Below, piece after piece: positions 17,995 to 27,605 of a stretch of DNA of 64,000 nt; the stretch's first letter is position 1; every line of letters starts with the position of its first letter. Source of the stretch: Treponema sp. (GTDB lineage Bacteria > Spirochaetota > Spirochaetia > Treponematales > Treponemataceae); contig JAFLSN010000003.1 of assembly GCA_022510905.1 (NCBI GenBank), positions 62,001-126,000 of the forward strand, written 5' to 3'. Position numbers and translations under genes: made by a program. Below the pieces are notes generated by a model. It did not search any database, was not told the origin of the DNA, and worked only from the letters and a program-made list of their open reading frames with translations.

Positions 17995-18753
17995 TCATTT
18001 ACCCTTAAAGAAATCATCTACGCTTTTTACCAGCGCCTCGGGAGCCATGGTTTTGAGCAGATACTTTTCTGGCTTTGCGGAAAGCACTTTCATCACTGTT
18101 TCTCGGTCATCTTTTGATGTTAAAAAGATAACAGGAATGTGCTCTGTTTTTGGTTCATTTTTAATCATTTCAAACACTTGTAGTCCGGACGCGACAGGCA
18201 TTTCATAATCAAGCAGAATCAAATCGACATGGTTTTGGCTCAAAAATGAAATTGCGTTCACGCCGGAATTTGCCATGAACACATCGTATTTTTTTGAAAG
18301 CCAATTTTTCATGGTGCGCAGCATGATTTCGTCATCGTCAACAACTAAAATGCGTTTGTGGCCTGTAAAGTCGTCCTCGTCTATAATCAATGTGTTAAGG
18401 CGGTTTATAACATCTTTCATCAAAACGGGGCGGGTGAATGCTGCGGAAACCAGCGAGTGCGGAACAATTTCGTATGCGGATTCAATTTCAAGCTGGCTGC
18501 CAATCAAATACAGAACTCTGTCTTTGCCTTCTTCTGTTACTTGTTTTTTTAAATATTTGAGTGTTCCGTTGAACATGTTCAAATCGCCTTCAAGATATAC
18601 AATGTAAATGTCGGGCTGAACCTGCAACAGTGAAATTTCCACAATGTCGGGCTGAACTTGCAGCACCTCAAAGCGGTTTTCTTCAAGCACTTTGATCATT
18701 GCCGACACTAAAAAATTCCGTGATTCGCTTACAAAAAGAATTCTTCTGTCCAT
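17995..18753 (-). CDS. Response regulator with two receiver domains, the first degenerate
   Basis: A 252-residue protein made of two CheY-like modules and no output domain. Residues 1-120 have the receiver fold (RILFVSESRN, VYLEGDL) but lack the acidic pocket and a clear phospho-Asp. Residues 130-252 are a full receiver: VVDDDE near 138, LLDYEMP with the phospho-Asp near 180, Thr in FLTSKDD and Lys in YLLKTMAPE. It probably passes phosphate or binds a partner rather than DNA. Just upstream on the same strand is a hybrid histidine kinase with a receiver and an Hpt domain, so the two may form one phosphorelay. A GGAG site precedes the start by nine bases. Confidence 0.85.
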   Translation of the reverse strand: MDRRILFVSESRNFLVSAMIKVLEENRFEVLQVQPDIVEISLLQVQPDIYIVYLEGDLNMFNGTLKYLKKQVTEEGKDRVLYLIGSQLEIESAYEIVPHSLVSAAFTRPVLMKDVINRLNTLIIDEDDFTGHKRILVVDDDEIMLRTMKNWLSKKYDVFMANSGVNAISFLSQNHVDLILLDYEMPVASGLQVFEMIKNEPKTEHIPVIFLTSKDDRETVMKVLSAKPEKYLLKTMAPEALVKSVDDFFKGK

Positions 18754-18842
18754 AATAAAAACTCCAAAACTCCATCGCTTTAATTAAAACGGTTTTTATA
18801 AAGTGAAAATTTCGTCCAAATTATAACATATTGGTATGTTCT

Positions 18843-21728
18843 TCACAACAATTTTAAAAGCCCTTCCCGGTCGGCCACTTTGATAAGTGCACGGATAGTC
18901 TTGTATTCATCACGCCGTTCCTGCGGGATGCTATAGGTATCGAGCAAGTCAAGTATGCTTTCCGCCGTGTCAAAATCAAAACCGGTGACGCATTCCTTCA
19001 GGTTTTGCAGCGCCTCCCGATACTGTTCGGTTGAAAGCATTTCTTTTTGAGTTTCTTCTGGCTCTGCGTTTGAAAAAGCCGCCAGATGCTCTATGTAGCT
19101 GCGGTACAGGGCAAGCAGCTCAGGCGTTTTTTCTGCGATGGTTGCCGCATCGTTTTTGTCGCCGCACTGTTCAAGATGGGCCGCTTTTTGCGAAAGCACG
19201 GTGGCTCCGATAAGCCGCGCCGTGCTTTTGAGTGCATGAACCTGCACGGTGAAGTTTTTAAAATCTTGCTCGGATGCGTAGCGTTCAATTTGCTCCGCTT
19301 TTTTTTCAATGCTGTCATGAAATTCGGTAAGTGCTTCTTTTAGAAGATTTGCGCTGCCGCAGTTCGTAAGGGCTTCGTTCAGGTTGATTTCTTTTGCTTC
19401 CGCAAATTGTTTTAAAGCTTGTGAATATAGCTCTGCATTTTCTGCGGAAAGGTTTTCAGTTTGTTCTTCAATGTTGAACAATTCAACCTTTTCGCTGGGC
19501 AGATAGTGGATGAGCATTTTTTCAAGCTTTTTGCTGTCAACAGGCTTGGTCAGGTAATCGGTAAAACCGGCGTTCAGATAAAACTGCCGTGCCCCGGAGA
19601 TTGCGTTTGCGGTGAGCGCAATGCACGGTACGCCTATGTTCATATTGTTGGGGAATGTAGACATGGCTTGCAGTGTTTCAATGCCATCCATAACCGGCAT
19701 ACGGTGGTCAATAAAAATCACATCGTATTTTTTTTGCGTTATCATTTTCAGAGTCTCGGCGCCGCTGGTTGCTGTGTCAATGTGCACAAGGGTTTGTTTG
19801 AGCAAATCGCGTATTACTTTTAGGTTCAGGAGGGTGTCGTCAACAACGAGCAGTTCTGCGGAAGGTGCGTGAAAACTTTCGCGGTATTTTGCATTGCTGT
19901 CAAGCGATTTTCTGTATGTTTCCATAAAGTTGCCGATTGGCTCCCAGTTGATCACACGCTGTTTTATTGTGAAGTAAAAATCGGAGCCAACGCCATATTC
20001 ACTTTTGACTTCGAGCTTTGAGGCCATCAATGAAAGCAGCTGCTGCACAATGTTCATGCCAAGGCCGGTGCCTTCTATGGTGCGGTTGCGTTCTTCTTCT
20101 ATGCGCTGAAATGCGGTAAACAGTTTGGGAATGTCTTCCGAGTGTATGCCAATGCCGGTATCGATGACATGCACGGTAATCAGAATGTGCGAATCGTCAG
20201 CTTTTTGATGTGTAACGGTTATTGTAACCGAACCTTCGTTTGTGTATTTGACGGCGTTGGTCAGAATGTTCAGAATGCACTGCTTTATTCTGATGTCGTC
20301 GCCAAACAGCAGATGTGGCATGGTATTGTCAACTGAAAAATGCAGCTCCAGATTTTTTTCTTTAGCTTTTTGTGATGTCATGTTTATCAAGTCGTTGATA
20401 AGCGAGCTTAGCTCATACTCCACAGGAATGATTTCGAGTTTGCCGGCTTCGATTTTTGAAAAATCAAGAATATCGTTTACCAAACTGAGTAGGCTTTTTC
20501 CGGCGCTTTGAATGTTGATAGCGTAGTTTACAATTTCTTGTTCAGAGCTTTCACGAATTATCATTTCATCAAGGCCGAGCACGGCATTTATAGGCGTTCG
20601 TATTTCGTGCGACATGTTTGAAAGGAACGCGCTTTTTGCCTTGCTTGCGCTCTGCGCGGTTGCCAAATCTATTTCCAGCTGTTTTTCTTTTTCGAGCCTT
20701 GCGATATATATTGTAATGGTGTTTACAGTTTTTATTAGTATTTTGTGCAGTATACCGATTTCATCGTTTGAATGCACCGGAATCAAGTGAATGTCCAGCA
20801 CGAATTTTTGGTTTTGTTTTGTGGCATCGGAAGTAAAATCTTCCATGGCTTTTGACATAAGAGTTACGGGCTTGGTAATGGTAATATGAAGAAATGAAAT
20901 TGAAAACAGGATAATCGGTATGGCAACGGTAATCATCAGAAAAGTCATGCGGGTTAAATAAACAATGTAATTCCTGCTGTCAATTTCTGGAAATTGTAAT
21001 TGAAAAAGTGGTATAGCAAATAAAAATGCCGAAGCCATCAGCAGAACGGCTTCTAAAATGACGATGGTAATAATTTTTGTTCCGATTTTTGGACCTTTCC
21101 GATGTGAAAGTTGTTCCTGAATCATTTTGTAGTCTTCAGATTCCAAACGTCCTGTGAACCATAAATTGCGAAACTTTTGCGGTGTCGCTGAAAAAAACAA
21201 GTAGCTCAAAAAACATACGAATGTGCATGGCAGCACCGCAACAATAAAGCAAGAAAGATCCATACCTTTCCGAATATCGTGTCCGCTCAAAATAATAGTT
21301 AAAGTTCCAAAAATTGAACCTAGCAGCAGGATAAAAATTAAATCCGCCATGAGCGTTTTAAAAATGCTTTTGAACCAATTTTTGTAGATTGGAAGATTTA
21401 TAATGAGAGAAGCCCATATCAGCAGTAGGGTATGAAAGGCAAATTGATGCAGTTTAATGGACTGTTTGATAAAAAACGTGAGCACCACTGCCACTCCGGT
21501 TATGGGACCGGAAACCAGCGTGGTAAGCATCACGGGGATAATTTCCAGATAGCTTCGTGTGTTGTTTGCCAGCCTTGGATTTAACACGTTGTTTGTACTG
21601 TAGAGCTGCTCAATCAGCAACAGCAGAATAAGGCACAGTACATACGAAGCAGGAATTGTAATGTAAAGCGCTTTTGATTTAGCATTGAGTGGATTCGTAA
21701 AAAAAAAGTTGTGCAGTTTTGATTTCAT
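18843..21728 (-). CDS. Hybrid sensor histidine kinase with receiver and Hpt domains
   Basis: A 961-residue membrane phosphorelay kinase. Residues ~1-300 hold about eight hydrophobic segments with no large periplasmic domain, so the signal may lie in the membrane. A HAMP-like linker follows. Then come HisKA (SHEIRTPINAVLG, His near 372), HATPase (N box plus GTGLGMNIVQQLL), a receiver (DHRMPVMDGIETL, Asp near 674), and an Hpt domain (VHALKSTARLIGA, His near 830). All four phosphotransfer residues are present. The start at 21728 is chosen because AAAGGA precedes it. The double-receiver regulator 89 bases downstream is the likely partner. The signal is unknown. Confidence 0.9.
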   Translation of the reverse strand: MKSKLHNFFFTNPLNAKSKALYITIPASYVLCLILLLLIEQLYSTNNVLNPRLANNTRSYLEIIPVMLTTLVSGPITGVAVVLTFFIKQSIKLHQFAFHTLLLIWASLIINLPIYKNWFKSIFKTLMADLIFILLLGSIFGTLTIILSGHDIRKGMDLSCFIVAVLPCTFVCFLSYLFFSATPQKFRNLWFTGRLESEDYKMIQEQLSHRKGPKIGTKIITIVILEAVLLMASAFLFAIPLFQLQFPEIDSRNYIVYLTRMTFLMITVAIPIILFSISFLHITITKPVTLMSKAMEDFTSDATKQNQKFVLDIHLIPVHSNDEIGILHKILIKTVNTITIYIARLEKEKQLEIDLATAQSASKAKSAFLSNMSHEIRTPINAVLGLDEMIIRESSEQEIVNYAINIQSAGKSLLSLVNDILDFSKIEAGKLEIIPVEYELSSLINDLINMTSQKAKEKNLELHFSVDNTMPHLLFGDDIRIKQCILNILTNAVKYTNEGSVTITVTHQKADDSHILITVHVIDTGIGIHSEDIPKLFTAFQRIEEERNRTIEGTGLGMNIVQQLLSLMASKLEVKSEYGVGSDFYFTIKQRVINWEPIGNFMETYRKSLDSNAKYRESFHAPSAELLVVDDTLLNLKVIRDLLKQTLVHIDTATSGAETLKMITQKKYDVIFIDHRMPVMDGIETLQAMSTFPNNMNIGVPCIALTANAISGARQFYLNAGFTDYLTKPVDSKKLEKMLIHYLPSEKVELFNIEEQTENLSAENAELYSQALKQFAEAKEINLNEALTNCGSANLLKEALTEFHDSIEKKAEQIERYASEQDFKNFTVQVHALKSTARLIGATVLSQKAAHLEQCGDKNDAATIAEKTPELLALYRSYIEHLAAFSNAEPEETQKEMLSTEQYREALQNLKECVTGFDFDTAESILDLLDTYSIPQERRDEYKTIRALIKVADREGLLKLL

Positions 21729-21983
21729 AGTAGTTCCTTTGTTGCTTAGAATACTGAATTTTGTTGCAGGATACAAGATGTGCAAATTTGTTTGCAGCAG
21801 ACAAGTGTCAGTCCAAAATCAATTCCGCTGTTCGGTGCGGGGCGTTTCCTGTGGAATGCCAACGGAGCTGCGAGTTATTTAAAAGGCTTTGGACTAACGA
21901 AATCTGTTGTCAGATGTGCCCGTTCGTTTGCCGCGTAGAAGTTTCTTGCTGGAGAGCTGAGCCTTCTTTGTTTATGTTCTGCA

Positions 21984-22012
21984 TTGCACTCATTCAGAAA
22001 TTTGGATATGAT
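21984..22012 (+). promoter_or_regulatory. hisG promoter (leaderless type)
   Basis: TTGCAC (21984-21989), a 17-bp spacer and TATGAT (22007-22012). Six bases separate the -10 box from the hisG ATG at 22019, so transcription should begin at or next to the start codon. Confidence 0.6.
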
Positions 22013-22018
22013 ACTTTT

Positions 22019-22891
22019 ATGGAAAAGCTGAAAATTTTACTTGCCAAGGGCAGAATTTATGAATCAGTGTACGAACTGTTAAGTGATGTGGGCATTTCCA
22101 TCCATTTGCCCGAGCGCACGTATTTTCCTGTTACCAACCAAAAAGACTTGGCGTTTCAGGTGGTAAAACCGCAGATCACGAGCGTTCTGCTTGCAAACAA
22201 CAAAGCTGATGTTGGTTTTAGCGGAAAAGACTGGGTGTACGAAAATGGCGTTCAAGGCAAAGTTGAAGAAATCATGGATTTGGGATTTGATCCGGTGCGG
22301 ATTGTTGCCGCCATTCCTGACAGTGTTGATTTTAAAAAACTGTGCGCCGCGCCTGTTACCATTGCAACCGAATACCAGAAACTGAGCACACAGTGGGTTA
22401 AAGAAAAAAAGCTGAATGGCACTGTTTTCCGTACATGGGGAACAAGCGAAGGATTTGTGCAGGATACCGAGGATTCAATCGCGCAGATTTTGATTGACAA
22501 CACGAGCACAGGTTCTTCGCTCAAGGCAAATCGGCTCAAAATTGTTGACACGCTCATGGAATCTTCCACACGCATGTATGCAAGTAAAATAGCGCTTAAA
22601 GATCCAGAAAAAAAACAGAAGATTCTGGAGCTAAAAATGCTGTTCGAGGCCGTGCTGAATGCCAGGAGCCGTGTAATGCTGGAAATGAATGTGTCTGAAA
22701 AAAAATACGATTCGTTGGTAAAAGGTCTGCCCGCCATGCGAAGTCCCACAGTGAGTCCGTTGTTTGGCGGCAGCGGATACGCCATAAAAATTGCCGTGCA
22801 AAAAAGCGATGTGCCCACCCTGCTCCCCAAACTGCAAAAACTCGGAGCCACAGACATTGTTGAATACGAGCTGCGCAAAGTGGTGGTGTAA
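22019..22891 (+). CDS. hisG: ATP phosphoribosyltransferase (long form)
   Basis: HisG makes the first committed step of histidine synthesis, joining ATP and PRPP. This is the long, hexameric form of 290 residues with its own C-terminal regulatory domain (GGSGYAIKIAVQKSDVPTLLP region), so no HisZ is needed. The PRPP-binding loop is DNTSTGSSLKANRL near residue 160. The frame is open well upstream, but the conserved start KLKILLAKGR and the promoter six bases before 22019 fix the ATG. Only hisB follows here; the remaining his genes are elsewhere. Confidence 0.92.
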   Translation: MEKLKILLAKGRIYESVYELLSDVGISIHLPERTYFPVTNQKDLAFQVVKPQITSVLLANNKADVGFSGKDWVYENGVQGKVEEIMDLGFDPVRIVAAIPDSVDFKKLCAAPVTIATEYQKLSTQWVKEKKLNGTVFRTWGTSEGFVQDTEDSIAQILIDNTSTGSSLKANRLKIVDTLMESSTRMYASKIALKDPEKKQKILELKMLFEAVLNARSRVMLEMNVSEKKYDSLVKGLPAMRSPTVSPLFGGSGYAIKIAVQKSDVPTLLPKLQKLGATDIVEYELRKVVV

Positions 22892-22907
22892 AACAGATTT
22901 CGCTGTG

Positions 22908-22936
22908 TTGCCGTTTTTTATGAATTGCGCTATGCT
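22908..22936 (+). promoter_or_regulatory. hisB promoter (leaderless type)
   Basis: TTGCCG (22908-22913), a 17-bp spacer and TATGCT (22931-22936), six bases before the hisB ATG. The GGAG between box and ATG is too close to act as a normal ribosome site. Confidence 0.6.
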
Positions 22937-22942
22937 GGAGCC

Positions 22943-23563
22943 ATGGCACGAACGGCAACAATCGAACGCAATACTGCGGAAACCAGAATAAAACTCACGC
23001 TGAATGTGGACGGCGCTGGAAATTGCTATATAAAAAATCCTATCGGTTTTTTTGACCATATGCTGCGTTCGTTTTGCAAGCACGGTATGTTCGATCTTTC
23101 AGGTGAATTACATGGCGATTTGGAAGTTGACCAACACCACTTGATTGAAGATACCGGCATTGTGCTCGGTGCCTGTTTTGCACAGGCGCTTGGAGATTGC
23201 GCAGGCATTTACCGCTCAGGCTTTTTTATCTATCCCATGGATGAAAGCCTGTTGCAGGCCAGCGTTGATTTTGGCGGGCGTGGTTTTCTTGTGTGCAACG
23301 CCCGGCTTTCCAATGTTCCGCTGGTTTCTCTTGGGCGGGACGGAACAGAATCCAGTTTCCAGACGGACTGTTTTGATGATTTTTGGCAGGGATTTGTGGG
23401 CAGTGCAAAATGCAATCTTCACCTTGAAACCATTCGGGGGCGGAGCGACCATCACAAAATGGAAGGACTTTTCAAGGCTGCGGCTCGTGCCATTAGAAGT
23501 GCAGTTGAAGTTGACCCGCGCCGCCATGGGGAAATTCCTTCTACCAAAGGTGTGATTGTGTAA
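22943..23563 (+). CDS. hisB: Imidazoleglycerol-phosphate dehydratase
   Basis: HisB dehydrates imidazole glycerol phosphate in histidine synthesis. The 206-residue protein is the monofunctional form with the manganese-binding histidine motifs FFDHMLRSFCKHG, DQHHLIED, and RSDHHKMEG, and the family's second-half GRGFLVCNA and ESSFQTDCFDDFW region. It follows hisG by 51 bases but has its own promoter-like sequence. An R1 repeat lies past its stop. Confidence 0.95.
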   Translation: MARTATIERNTAETRIKLTLNVDGAGNCYIKNPIGFFDHMLRSFCKHGMFDLSGELHGDLEVDQHHLIEDTGIVLGACFAQALGDCAGIYRSGFFIYPMDESLLQASVDFGGRGFLVCNARLSNVPLVSLGRDGTESSFQTDCFDDFWQGFVGSAKCNLHLETIRGRSDHHKMEGLFKAAARAIRSAVEVDPRRHGEIPSTKGVIV

Positions 23564-23652
23564 TGCAGTCGCATTTTAGGTCGCGGTAACGATTTTTGTT
23601 GCGGAGATTCTGTTTAGATTCATTAAAACATTTCTGAATAAGGAATTTTTAT

Positions 23653-23722
23653 CCGTGCGGAAATGTACATGCCGTGCCCATGGATTGGAGCCCTGTTTCT
23701 ATATCGGGGTGTTTTGATTCAT
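23653..23722 (+). repeat. R1 dispersed hairpin repeat, copy E
   Basis: CCGTGCGGAAATGTACAT then GCCGTGCCCATGG, ending ATCGGGGTGTTTTGATTCAT. It lies between convergent hisB and the VanZ-like gene and overlaps the last codons of the latter. The tail closely matches copy A (GCATCGGGGCGATGATT). Confidence 0.6.
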
Positions 23723-24120
23723 TCTTTGTGCTGGCTGGAATTTGTTTTAAGGCGAATCAGGAATATGCAGAATATATAAAATGCAATGCTTCCAAGTACG
23801 GCGCCAACAGTGTCAAAAATCCAGTCAAAAACTGAGCAGGTGCGGCCCGGCGTAAAATGCTGGTGCACTTCGTCAACAATGCCGTAGAACGATGTAAAAA
23901 AAATGGGGAGCGCAAGCCGAATCAGTGCGCTTTTTCGGGTTCCGCAGGCAAATGCAATCCAAAACGAAAGTGCCGCAAAACATACGCAATGCACGGCTTT
24001 GTCTGCATGTTGAAAGTTCGGAAGCGGTACGGTTGGTTTTGAAGAAATGTGCCAGCTCGCTGCAATAATGAGCATGGCAGGAATCCATCGTGCAAAACAA
24101 AGTGTTTTATTCAGCTTCAT
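23719..24120 (-). CDS. VanZ-like membrane protein
   Basis: A 133-residue protein with about four membrane helices and the VanZ signature DKAVHCVCFAALSFW near residue 40 and GIVDEVHQHFTPGRTCSVFDW near residue 85. The family includes VanZ of teicoplanin resistance, but most members have no known role. The start at 24120 follows a minus-strand TATACT box (24128-24133) by seven bases. Confidence 0.82.
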   Translation of the reverse strand: MKLNKTLCFARWIPAMLIIAASWHISSKPTVPLPNFQHADKAVHCVCFAALSFWIAFACGTRKSALIRLALPIFFTSFYGIVDEVHQHFTPGRTCSVFDWIFDTVGAVLGSIAFYIFCIFLIRLKTNSSQHKE

Positions 24121-24211
24121 GTGCAAAAGTATAACATGTGCCCGTGATTTCGTCATGTGCGGAAAACAGATTGTGCGGGGCTTTGTAAATCAGGGAATGC
24201 TTGTGCTCCTT

Positions 24212-24266
24212 TATTCGCGCGGAAAAAAGTGTACGGATCGTTTTTGCATCGGGATGTGTTGATTTT
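24212..24266 (+). repeat. R1 dispersed hairpin repeat, copy G
   Basis: TTCGCGCGGAAAAAAGTG then TACGGATCGTTTTTGCATC, ending GGGATGTGTTGATTTTGG. It is a diverged copy upstream of the phosphofructokinase promoter. The GTGTTGATTTT end matches copies B, C and D. Confidence 0.55.
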
Positions 24267-24308
24267 GGCGGTGAATTTCTTGGCTTTTTCAAATATAAAA
24301 AAAATCGA

Positions 24309-24337
24309 TTGAAATTTTGGTCATTATAGAGTATGCT
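24309..24337 (+). promoter_or_regulatory. pfk promoter
   Basis: TTGAAA (24309-24314), an exact 17-bp spacer and TATGCT (24332-24337). With the chosen ATG at 24391 the leader is about 47 bases. Confidence 0.65.
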
Positions 24338-24390
24338 GAATGTATGTGCCTTTTACAGCAGGGCCACAAGACAACAATTCCGAGGTTAGT

Positions 24391-25812
24391 ATGAGCATAA
24401 CGTATGATTTTACCATTGAAAATCTTGGTGAATGCAAAGTACATTCACCAATTGAGCTTTCACGTGAGCATGGCAATTTCCGTGCAACATATGTCAAGGA
24501 TACATCGTTTGTTCGCCGTCCAGTTAATATTTTTGAAGACGCCCAGACTCCTCCCGATGATGTTTCAACATTGCTTGAAAAAGCTGGCCCCCGCGAGCTG
24601 GTTTACTTTAACCCATCGCATGTAACCGCCGGCATCTGCACTTGTGGTGGCCTGTGCCCCGGATTGAACGATGTGATTCGTGCTGTGGTGCGCTGTTTGT
24701 GGAATCGTTACGGTGTGCGCAGAATTCGCGGAATCCGCTTTGGCTACAAAGGCTTTTTTACAGAACAGGGCTTTGACACTATAGATTTAAATCCTGATTT
24801 GGTCGATACAATCCATAAAATCGGCGGCTCGTTTTTGGGCACATCCCGTGGCGGCGGTGACAGGGTTATAGATATTGTTGATTCAATTGAACGGCTCAAT
24901 ATCAACATGATGTTTATCATTGGCGGTGACGGAACCCAGCGCGGTGCTTTGGACATTGCCAATGAAATTGAACATCGCGGTCTAAAAACTGCTGTGGTTG
25001 GTATTCCCAAGACCGTGGATAATGACCTTCAGTTTATTGACCGTTCGTTTGGTTTTGAAACTGCGGTGCAGAAGGCAACACAGGCCATCAATTCCTGCCA
25101 CATGGAAGCCCATTCGCAAATCAACGGTATTGGGCTTGTTAAAATCATGGGACGTGAGTCTGGGTTCATTGCGGCCGCTTCTGCCATTGCAAGCCACGAA
25201 GCAAATTTCTGCTTGATTCCTGAAGTGCCATTTGACCTTGATGGACCCAACGGATTTTTGGCACATCTTGAACAGCGTCTTATCAAGCGCCATCATGCGG
25301 TGATTGTGGTCGCAGAAGGTGCTGGACAGGAACTTTTGACAACCACCAATCAAACCGATGCTTCCGGAAATAAAAAGCTGGCCGATATTGGAGTATATCT
25401 GCGCGATAAAATCACGGAACATTTTGCCGCGAAGAAATTCCACATAAATCTCAAATATATTGACCCCAGCTACGAAGTGCGGGCGGCTGTTACCACTGCC
25501 AACGATTCCATTTATTGTGAACGGCTTGGTAACAACGCCGTTCATGCTGCTATGGCTGGAAAAACAAAAATCGTGATTGGCTTGGTGCACGGCAAATATG
25601 TGCATATTCCTATCAGCATGGCAACGCTTAAACGCAACACGGTTGACCCTGAAAGCTCCATGTGGCGCGATGTGCTTGACGCAACGTTGCAGCCAATCTA
25701 CATGGTGAACAACATCAACACGGTAACGGAAAAGCTGCAGAAGAACCAAGATGATGCCAATTCTGCCGCAGAATCCAGACTGCAAAAAGTGCAGGCAATG
25801 AAAAATAAGTGA
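24391..25812 (+). CDS. 6-phosphofructokinase, long clade
   Basis: Phosphorylates fructose 6-phosphate in glycolysis. At 473 residues it belongs to the long PFK clade shared by spirochaetes, trypanosomatids and some plants, with [15 protein letters not shown] near residue 85, GGDGTQRGA near 172, PKTVDNDL near 208 and MGRESGF near 250. Glycine after GGD favours ATP; the lysine in PKTVDND is shared with pyrophosphate enzymes, and trypanosomatid enzymes with the same pair use ATP. The donor therefore stays open, with ATP slightly favoured. The start at 24391 follows GAGG; an in-frame ATG at 24340 overlaps the promoter. Confidence 0.88.
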   Translation: MSITYDFTIENLGECKVHSPIELSREHGNFRATYVKDTSFVRRPVNIFEDAQTPPDDVSTLLEKAGPRELVYFNPSHVTAGICTCGGLCPGLNDVIRAVVRCLWNRYGVRRIRGIRFGYKGFFTEQGFDTIDLNPDLVDTIHKIGGSFLGTSRGGGDRVIDIVDSIERLNINMMFIIGGDGTQRGALDIANEIEHRGLKTAVVGIPKTVDNDLQFIDRSFGFETAVQKATQAINSCHMEAHSQINGIGLVKIMGRESGFIAAASAIASHEANFCLIPEVPFDLDGPNGFLAHLEQRLIKRHHAVIVVAEGAGQELLTTTNQTDASGNKKLADIGVYLRDKITEHFAAKKFHINLKYIDPSYEVRAAVTTANDSIYCERLGNNAVHAAMAGKTKIVIGLVHGKYVHIPISMATLKRNTVDPESSMWRDVLDATLQPIYMVNNINTVTEKLQKNQDDANSAAESRLQKVQAMKNK

Positions 25813-25822
25813 TTGTGTCTAA

Positions 25823-26308
25823 ATGAATGCAATAAAGTTTTTACTACCGGTCGTTTTTTATGTGTGGACGGTATGCGTTTGTGCATGTGCTACTACTGGT
25901 GCGGTCACTACCGCATCGCCGTCTGTTAATGACTCCAACCGACCGGTTGTAACAAAGCCATCTGTTACAGTGTGGCTGCACGATAATTGTCCTCAGGAAA
26001 CCGCTGCTTTGACTGCTGAGCTTGCATTTAAAGTGTCCGATTTGAATTACACTGGAAGCACGGAATTTTCGTTCGTTATTCCTCTCACCGCAGCACAAAG
26101 AGCGGAGCTTGATTTGTATTTGGGGGATTGCGCCCGCATTCAGGCTGCATTGGAAAAGGCTTCGGAAAAAGAACGCCCGCTTTCGTTTAATACCAGCTTA
26201 GATGGTTCAGGAGTGGAGCTTTCTTTTGCAAGCGAGGATGAAATCAATGCTTCGCTTGCAGCTATTGCCCAAAACAAATATACGGCTGTGTATGCTCTGT
26301 ATCATTAA
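25823..26308 (+). CDS. Secreted or lipoprotein-like protein, unknown
   Basis: A 161-residue protein with an N-terminal hydrophobic stretch (FLLPVVFYVWTVCVCACA) that may be a lipoprotein signal with lipidation at one of three cysteines. The mature part has a Ser/Thr/Val-rich linker and an acidic C-terminal domain. No family recognised. It starts ten bases after the phosphofructokinase stop and abuts the methylase gene, so it may be co-transcribed with both. Confidence 0.6.
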   Translation: MNAIKFLLPVVFYVWTVCVCACATTGAVTTASPSVNDSNRPVVTKPSVTVWLHDNCPQETAALTAELAFKVSDLNYTGSTEFSFVIPLTAAQRAELDLYLGDCARIQAALEKASEKERPLSFNTSLDGSGVELSFASEDEINASLAAIAQNKYTAVYALYH

Positions 26309-27490
26309 TTGCATGTGGCTTTTGAAATTTCAGATTCAGAAAATCCTGATTATCTCACAAAGCAGCTTATAACATATCTGGGCAACAAACGTGCATTGCT
26401 TGATTTTATTGGGCAAGGTGTTTCGTTGGTGCAAAAACGGTTGAACACGAAACATCTTTCTTGCTTTGATGTGTTCAGCGGAAGTGGCATCGTTTCGCGT
26501 TACTTTAAGCAATTCGCTTCGGTTTTGTATGCAAATGACCGTGAAGCGTATGCTCGAACTATCAGTTTGTGTTATCTTGCGAACAGTGGCGATGTGTCTC
26601 TAAAAAAATTGAACATGCTGTTGCATGAATTGAATGAAAGATGTGATGCTTTGCTTAAGAATTTTTTGCATGGTGCTGGTGGCGAGCGGTTTGGAAAAAA
26701 TCGTCCGGGCTTTATTTCTGAATTGTATGCCCCTCGTGCTATGCACCGCATCAAGCTAGGGGAACGCTGTTTTTACACACCATACAATGCATGTTATCTT
26801 GACTGTATGCGCCAATCAATTGACACGGTGGTGCCGCAGGAACTGCGCCATTTTTTTATTGCGCCCTTGCTTTCAGAGGCTTCTGTTCATGCAAATACGG
26901 GTGGGGTTTTTAAAGGCTTTTATAAGAACAGCACCACTGGCGCAGGAAAATTCGGAGGGAATGGCGAGGCTGCGCTTTCCAGAATTACCGGGCACATTGC
27001 GCTTTCTCTTCCTGTGTTCAGTAGGTTTGCATGTCCGTCTGTGGTGTTTTGTGAAGATGCAAATACTTTGGCTGCCAGTTCCGATTCCCCAGAGGTTGAT
27101 CTTGCCTACCTTGACCCGCCGTACAATCAGCATCCCTACGGTTCAAATTATTTTATGCTTAATCTGGTTGCCACATACAAGGCACCGGACATCGGCAAAC
27201 TGAGCCGAGTTTCTGGTATCCCGTGTGACTGGAACCGTTCCTGCTACAATCGTCGTGCCGAGGGTGCTGCGGTTTTTTTAGATTTGGTACAACATGTTAG
27301 GGCCAAGTTCCTTTTGGTTTCGTTCAACAGCGAAGGTTTTATTTCTCCAGAGCAGATGACTGGGCTGCTGGAATCGGTGGGAAGCGTAACGGTTTTGGAA
27401 GCTCCTTATCCCACATACCGAGCCAGCCGGAATCTTTCAGCTAGAAGCATCCATGTAAAAGAATTTCTGTATGTGGTTGAAAAACGCTAG
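26309..27490 (+). CDS. Adenine-specific DNA methyltransferase, D12 class
   Basis: An N6-adenine methylase with the Dam/D12 order of motifs. LITYLGNKRALLDFI near residue 20 and FDVFSGSGIVSRYF near 52 bind SAM. LDPPYN near 268 is the catalytic motif IV. The middle 180 residues would recognise the target, which cannot be read. The start is a TTG or GTG right after the previous stop, with no SD, consistent with translational coupling. No restriction endonuclease lies next to it, so it looks like an orphan methylase or a solitary phage-derived one. Confidence 0.85.
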   Translation: MHVAFEISDSENPDYLTKQLITYLGNKRALLDFIGQGVSLVQKRLNTKHLSCFDVFSGSGIVSRYFKQFASVLYANDREAYARTISLCYLANSGDVSLKKLNMLLHELNERCDALLKNFLHGAGGERFGKNRPGFISELYAPRAMHRIKLGERCFYTPYNACYLDCMRQSIDTVVPQELRHFFIAPLLSEASVHANTGGVFKGFYKNSTTGAGKFGGNGEAALSRITGHIALSLPVFSRFACPSVVFCEDANTLAASSDSPEVDLAYLDPPYNQHPYGSNYFMLNLVATYKAPDIGKLSRVSGIPCDWNRSCYNRRAEGAAVFLDLVQHVRAKFLLVSFNSEGFISPEQMTGLLESVGSVTVLEAPYPTYRASRNLSARSIHVKEFLYVVEKR

Positions 27491-27605
27491 ATTAGGCGAA
27501 ACTCCGTGTAAAATTTGTAATACACGCCACATTGTATTTTGTTTTGTGCTGTGAACCAGTGAGCTTGCCACGGGCTTTGCTGGATGTTCCCACAAAGCCA
27601 ATGGA

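Noticed and set aside
24982-25785. 267-codon antisense frame in the phosphofructokinase gene
   Set aside because: Shadow of a strongly biased coding gene; no promoter and no recognisable protein.
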